Positions 13,102 to 15,696 of a stretch of DNA of 15,696 nt are shown here, in pieces (the first letter of the stretch is position 1; every line of letters starts with the position of its first letter). The DNA lies in contig DASSKF010000124.1 of assembly GCA_035690725.1 (NCBI GenBank), positions 1 through 15,696 of the forward strand, read 5' to 3'. A program made the translations under genes and the position numbers. The notes beneath the pieces are model-generated. The model was not told the origin of the DNA, did not search any database, and worked only from the letters and a program-made list of their open reading frames with translations. This stretch comes from DASSKF01 sp035690725. GTDB taxonomy: Bacteria > Actinomycetota > Actinomycetes > Actinomycetales > Dermatophilaceae.

Positions 13102-14802
13102 ATGGCGAGCAATGTCGATGCCCCGGTCACACACGGGGTCGCGGGTGATGACTCGCGCCTGAAGAAGGACTTGGGCCCGGTCAGCCTGCTCTTCACGGCC
13201 ATCGGGTCGATCATCGGCTCCGGGTGGTTGTTCAGCTCCCTGCACGCCGCGGAGATCGCCGGTCCCGGCGCGATCATCTCCTGGGTCGTCGGGATGATCA
13301 TGTTCATCTTCATCGGGCTCAGCTACTCGGAACTCGGTGTGATGTTCCCGCACAGTGGTGGCGTCGCCCGCTACCCGCACTACTCGTTCGGCTCGTTCGC
13401 GAGCTACTCCATGGGCTGGGTCACCTGGCTCGCCTGCGCCGCGGTGGCACCCGTCGAGGTGTCCGCCGTGCTCACCTACGCCACCAACTACCTGCCGTGG
13501 CTGGAGAACAAGGACACCACCCTGACCGGTGGTGGCATCGCCGTGGCGGTCGCCCTGATGGCGCTGTTCGTCGTCATCAACTACTTGGGCATGAAGTGGT
13601 TCGCCCGGATCAACAACGTGCTGGTCTGGTGGAAGATCTTCATGATCATCCTGGTGATCGTCGCGTTCATCGTGGTCTCGTTCAAGGCGTCCCAGGTCAC
13701 CGGCAGCGGCCCCGGACTGGGCGGGTTCACCCCCTACGGCTGGCACGGTGTCTTCTCCGCCATCCCGGCGGCGGCCATCGCGTTCTCGTTCTTCGGGTTC
13801 CGTCAGGGCATCGAGCTGGCCGGTGAGACCGACAACCCCAAGCGCAACGTGCCGATGACCCTGATCGGGTCGGTGGTCATCTGTGGCATCTTCTACATCC
13901 TGCTGCAGGTGGCCTTCCTCGGAGCGACCCCGACCGAGGCCGTCACCGCGGGCGGCTGGGCGAAGGTCGGCGACAACTTCACCGGCGACACCGGTGTGCT
14001 CGCGCAGTTCGGACCGCTGGCCGCGATCGCCGGAGTCCTCGGGCTGACCTGGCTGGCGGTCCTGCTCTACGCGGACGCGATCATCTCCCCCGGAGACACC
14101 GGCCTGATCTACACCAGCGTCACGGCCCGGATGTCCTACGCGATGGGCCGCAACCGCAACGCGCCCAGGAGCCTGTCGACGGTCAACGACAACGGCGTCC
14201 CCTGGATCAGCCTGCTGCTCGCCTTCGTCGTCGGGTGCATCTTCTTCCTCCCCTTCCCGAGCTGGCAGAAGCTGGTCGGCATCGTCACCAGCATGACCGT
14301 CCTGTCGTTCGGCAGCGGGCCGATCGTGCTCCTCGTCCTGCGCAAGCAGCTGCCGGACCAGGAGCGCCCGTTCCGCCTCGCCGGCGCCTGGGTCATCGCG
14401 TCCCTGGCCCTGCTGTCGACGAACCTGATCATGTACTGGGCCGGTTGGGACCAGGTCTGGAAGATGATGCTGGCGATCGTGCTCGGCTACGTCCTGCTGG
14501 CGGTGTTCCAGGCGCTCGACAAGGGCCACGCGCCGAAGCTGGACTTCCGGCACGGCTGGTGGGTCCTGGTCTGGTTCGCCGGAATCGCCCTCGTGAGCTG
14601 GCTGGGCGGCTACCCGGACGCTAGCGCGGGCGCCGGGAACCTCGCCGTGTGGGGCTTCAACGGCGGCATCGTCGCGAACGTGGTCCTGACGATCGTCGTC
14701 CTCGTCGTGGCCTGGAACTGCCAGCTGCCCGGTGAGCGGGTCCGCGAGATCCTCTCCGACTCCGACAACCCCGAGTCGATCGCTCCCGCAGCCGCCCACT
14801 GA
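13102..14802 (+). CDS. APC superfamily amino acid permease
   Basis: This 566-residue inner-membrane transporter has about twelve or more hydrophobic helices. The APC-type first helix motif is clear: FTAIGSIIGSGWLFSSLHAA (31-50), followed by GPGAIISWVVG. The loop EIAGETDNPKRNVP-like stretch (IELAGETDNPKRNVPMT, near 235-251) also fits the family. Members exchange or import amino acids with protons or sodium; the substrate cannot be read here. The length is at the upper end for the family because of an extended C-terminal helical region. The ATG at 13102 has GAGAGGA 9 nt upstream. It follows the MurR-type regulator by 160 nt with its own promoter and ends before a strong hairpin. The context hints at uptake of amino acids linked to wall recycling, but that is inference only. 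Confidence 0.93.
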   Translation: MASNVDAPVTHGVAGDDSRLKKDLGPVSLLFTAIGSIIGSGWLFSSLHAAEIAGPGAIISWVVGMIMFIFIGLSYSELGVMFPHSGGVARYPHYSFGSFASYSMGWVTWLACAAVAPVEVSAVLTYATNYLPWLENKDTTLTGGGIAVAVALMALFVVINYLGMKWFARINNVLVWWKIFMIILVIVAFIVVSFKASQVTGSGPGLGGFTPYGWHGVFSAIPAAAIAFSFFGFRQGIELAGETDNPKRNVPMTLIGSVVICGIFYILLQVAFLGATPTEAVTAGGWAKVGDNFTGDTGVLAQFGPLAAIAGVLGLTWLAVLLYADAIISPGDTGLIYTSVTARMSYAMGRNRNAPRSLSTVNDNGVPWISLLLAFVVGCIFFLPFPSWQKLVGIVTSMTVLSFGSGPIVLLVLRKQLPDQERPFRLAGAWVIASLALLSTNLIMYWAGWDQVWKMMLAIVLGYVLLAVFQALDKGHAPKLDFRHGWWVLVWFAGIALVSWLGGYPDASAGAGNLAVWGFNGGIVANVVLTIVVLVVAWNCQLPGERVREILSDSDNPESIAPAAAH

Positions 14803-14817
14803 CCGGTCGCCCGAGAC

Positions 14818-14854
14818 ACGGGGCCCGCACCTGCCCGGCAGGTGCGGGCCCCGT
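14818..14854 (+). terminator. Strong GC hairpin terminator after the permease gene
   Basis: Perfect 18-nt inverted arms (14818-14835 and 14837-14854) surround a single central base, so the working loop opens into the arms. It starts 15 nt past the stop codon. No T tract follows, as is common in actinobacteria. Confidence 0.85.
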
Positions 14855-14948
14855 CGCGTGCGGTGGCCCGTCCGGTGAGCACCCGGCGTACCCGGTGGGT
14901 CCGGGGAGTTGGAGACGAACGCCGGAGGCGAACGCCGAGGGACACGGA

Positions 14949-14978
14949 GGAAGCCCCCGGTCGGGACCGGGGGCTTCC
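14949..14978 (-). terminator. Hairpin terminator downstream of tRNA-Ser(GGA)
   Basis: Perfect 14-nt arms (14949-14962, 14965-14978) with a 2-nt centre begin 5 nt beyond the 3' end of the leftward tRNA. The sequence has the GAAGCCCCCGGTC core common to tRNA-linked actinobacterial hairpins. No T tract is present. It may also stop read-through from the permease side. Confidence 0.8.
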
Positions 14979-14982
14979 GCGG

Positions 14983-15068
14983 CGGAGGATGCGGGATTTG
15001 AACCCGCGAGGGTGGTTAACCCAACACGATTTCCAATCGTGCGCACTAGGCCACTATGCGAATCCTCC
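14983..15068 (-). tRNA. tRNA-Ser, anticodon GGA (reads UCC/UCU)
   Basis: An 86-nt type-II tRNA on the minus strand. The acceptor strand GGAGGAT pairs with ATCCTCC and the discriminator is G. The anticodon stem CACGA/TCGTG encloses a TTGGAAA loop with anticodon GGA. A variable arm and the T arm with GGTTCAAATCC follow. CCA is not encoded (the next bases are CCG), unlike the tRNA-Ser at the left end. TAGCCT lies 7 nt before the mature 5' end. Confidence 0.96.
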
Positions 15069-15075
15069 GCGCAGG

Positions 15076-15081
15076 AGGCTA
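15076..15081 (-). promoter_or_regulatory. -10 box of tRNA-Ser(GGA)
   Basis: TAGCCT on the minus strand is followed by 7 nt (CCTGCGC) and the first base of the tRNA at 15068. TTGGGA (15106-15101) lies 19 bp upstream as a possible -35. Hexamer and gap match those of tRNA-Ser(CGA). Confidence 0.55.
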
Positions 15082-15115
15082 CCGGAGCCGCCGGGCGTCC
15101 TCCCAATCGGTGGCC

Positions 15116-15151
15116 GGGCCGGTGAGCGGGCCGGTGAGCGGGCCGGTGAGC
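15116..15151. repeat. Three tandem copies of a 12-bp unit
   Basis: GGGCCGGTGAGC is repeated three times without change in the gap between tRNA-Ser(GGA) and the SRP RNA, which are transcribed away from it. It may be replication slippage or a spacer array near the two promoters. No function can be assigned. Confidence 0.85.
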
Positions 15152-15196
15152 ACGCGCGTCGGGGCCCGGGGATTCGGCTCCACGGGCGGGCTGACC

Positions 15197-15202
15197 TAGA
15201 CT
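15197..15202 (+). promoter_or_regulatory. -10 box of the SRP RNA gene
   Basis: TAGACT fits TAnnnT and lies 7-8 nt before the base where the SRP RNA stem begins (15210-15211). TTCGGC (15173-15178) is a weak -35 with an 18-bp spacer. Confidence 0.5.
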
Positions 15203-15209
15203 CTGGGCC

Positions 15210-15300
15210 AGGCCCCCCGCGTGGTGGTACCTCACTGAACTCCCCCAGGGCAGGAATGCAGCAAGGGCAGGTGAGCTCTTCCAGGTACGTGGGGGGTCCC
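15210..15300 (+). ncRNA. ffs: Signal recognition particle RNA, small bacterial (4.5S) type
   Basis: This RNA forms the core of the particle that, with Ffh, targets membrane and secreted proteins to the membrane. The closing stem pairs GGCCCCCC (15211-15218) with GGGGGGTCC (15291-15299, one bulged T). The conserved domain IV lies at about 15245-15270: CAGGGCAGGAATGCAGCAAG, with the GGAA loop at 15253-15256, which binds the Ffh M domain. The whole folds as one long hairpin of about 90 nt, normal for the small type. Ends are accurate to a few bases. It diverges from tRNA-Ser(GGA). Confidence 0.93.
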
Positions 15301-15355
15301 TTCGTGTCCGCGACGGGCCACCCCCGGCGCCCACCATCCGCCACATCCCGCCCAC

Positions 15356-15373
15356 CACCCGGTATGCCGGGTG
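15356..15373 (+). terminator. Possible hairpin downstream of the SRP RNA
   Basis: CACCCGG (15356-15362) and CCGGGTG (15367-15373) form a perfect 7-bp stem with a TATG loop, 55 nt past the SRP RNA. A pyrimidine-rich stretch ending CTTCTTT follows. It may end SRP RNA transcription, but the distance weakens the case. Confidence 0.4.
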
Positions 15374-15461
15374 CTCGCCTCAGCCTTCTTTGCTCGCCTC
15401 AAGCCGCTCCTCCCGCCCGGAAGACCGGCCTGAACCGAGCAAAGCCGCCCGAGACGAGCAC
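15371..15461. repeat. Nested inverted repeats between SRP RNA and the last gene
   Basis: An outer pair GTGCTCG (15371-15377) / CGAGCAC (15455-15461) encloses an inner pair CTTTGCTCG (15388-15396) / CGAGCAAAG (15436-15444). On the left side GCTCGCCTCA is also directly repeated (15372-15381 and 15392-15401). The region is non-coding, and the symmetry suggests a folded RNA or a small palindromic repeat remnant. Confidence 0.5.
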
Positions 15462-15491
15462 AGCCCCGAAGGGGCCGGGAGGGCCGGTGGC

Positions 15492-15689
15492 TCAGGAGCG
15501 GTGGGCCTCGCTGAGGGAGCGCACCCGCGACCGGCCCCAGGCGACGAGCACGAGCACCAGGCCCAGCAGCAGGACGAACCCGCCGGCGGGGCCGCCGGAG
15601 TGGTGCGCGACCGCGGTGGCGGCCGTCGCCGCGATCGCGACCACCAGCACCGGGTAGAGCAGCCACAGGACCATGACCGCCGGGCCCAT
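15492..15689 (-). CDS. Small two-helix membrane protein at the window edge
   Basis: This 65-residue frame encodes a hydrophobic protein with two likely transmembrane helices (about 5-27 and 33-51) and a short basic, charged tail (RSRVRSLSEAHRS). I do not recognise a family. The ATG at 15689 has AGGGA only just upstream, so the ATG at 15674 (MVLWLLYP) may be the true start. Because the window ends 7 nt beyond, the gene could also begin outside it. The stop at 15492 lies about 190 nt from the convergent SRP RNA. Confidence 0.5.
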   Translation of the reverse strand: MGPAVMVLWLLYPVLVVAIAATAATAVAHHSGGPAGGFVLLLGLVLVLVAWGRSRVRSLSEAHRS

Positions 15690-15696
15690 TCCCTGC

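Noticed and set aside
13078..14799. Long open frame antisense to the permease gene
   Set aside because: The translation is almost entirely Asp, Arg, Gly, Glu and His, the antisense image of a membrane protein; no domain or start signal.
1..15696. tRNA-Ser at both ends plus glyA, sdaA and a serine/threonine dehydratase as a serine-themed island
   Set aside because: tRNA genes are placed independently of amino acid metabolism, and the envelope and MurNAc genes between them break the theme; probably coincidence.
1..15696. Genomic island inserted at a tRNA gene
   Set aside because: No integrase, no direct repeat of a tRNA 3' end and no change in base composition; the genes are mostly core-type.

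Overview
The window reads as a chromosomal stretch of a high-GC actinobacterium (Actinomycetota). The evidence is the strong G/C bias at third codon positions, two type-II serine tRNAs, a small bacterial SRP RNA, proteins of typical actinobacterial families (Cei-like LytR_C proteins, DUF1348) and several apparently leaderless mRNAs. I cannot fix the genus. I see no phage, insertion sequence, CRISPR array or toxin-antitoxin pair. No stretch over 300 bases lacks a feature.

Layout. A tRNA-Ser(CGA) at 49-138 (+) is followed by a palindromic repeat (162-230). Next comes a leftward two-gene unit: a zinc-ribbon membrane protein resembling a dead M48 peptidase (749-2134) and a DUF1348 NTF2-like protein (244-714). 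Diverging from it is a PLP-dependent threonine/serine dehydratase-like enzyme (2176-3156). A second copy of the palindromic repeat (3158-3229) separates that gene from a convergent NAD(P)-binding protein (3256-3915). Then glyA (4080-5354) and sdaA (5439-6821) run rightward; together they could take glycine through serine to pyruvate.

6837-10301 is a leftward cell-envelope block. It holds two adjacent LytR_C membrane proteins resembling Cei, and a secreted LAS-type peptidase with four peptidoglycan-binding repeats. After a small membrane protein (10495-10962) comes a rightward block of murQ (MurNAc-6-P etherase), an RpiR/MurR-type regulator and an APC-family permease, closed by a strong hairpin (14818-14854). 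I infer that the two blocks form a loose cell-wall turnover and recovery neighbourhood. The right end holds tRNA-Ser(GGA) (-), the SRP RNA (+), an intergenic region with nested inverted repeats, and a small membrane protein at the edge.

The most interesting non-coding signals are four. First, a roughly 70-bp palindromic element occurs twice, each time between converging genes. Second, a TAnnnT-like box sits 7 nt before the mature end of both tRNA-Ser genes (same hexamer, TAGCCT) and before the start codons of the M48-like gene, murQ and murR. Third, a perfect 16-bp palindrome lies in the glyA promoter. Fourth, a 13-bp direct repeat lies upstream of the wall peptidase. I did not find a clearly new multi-gene system; the palindromic element and the envelope/MurNAc block are the best candidates for follow-up.
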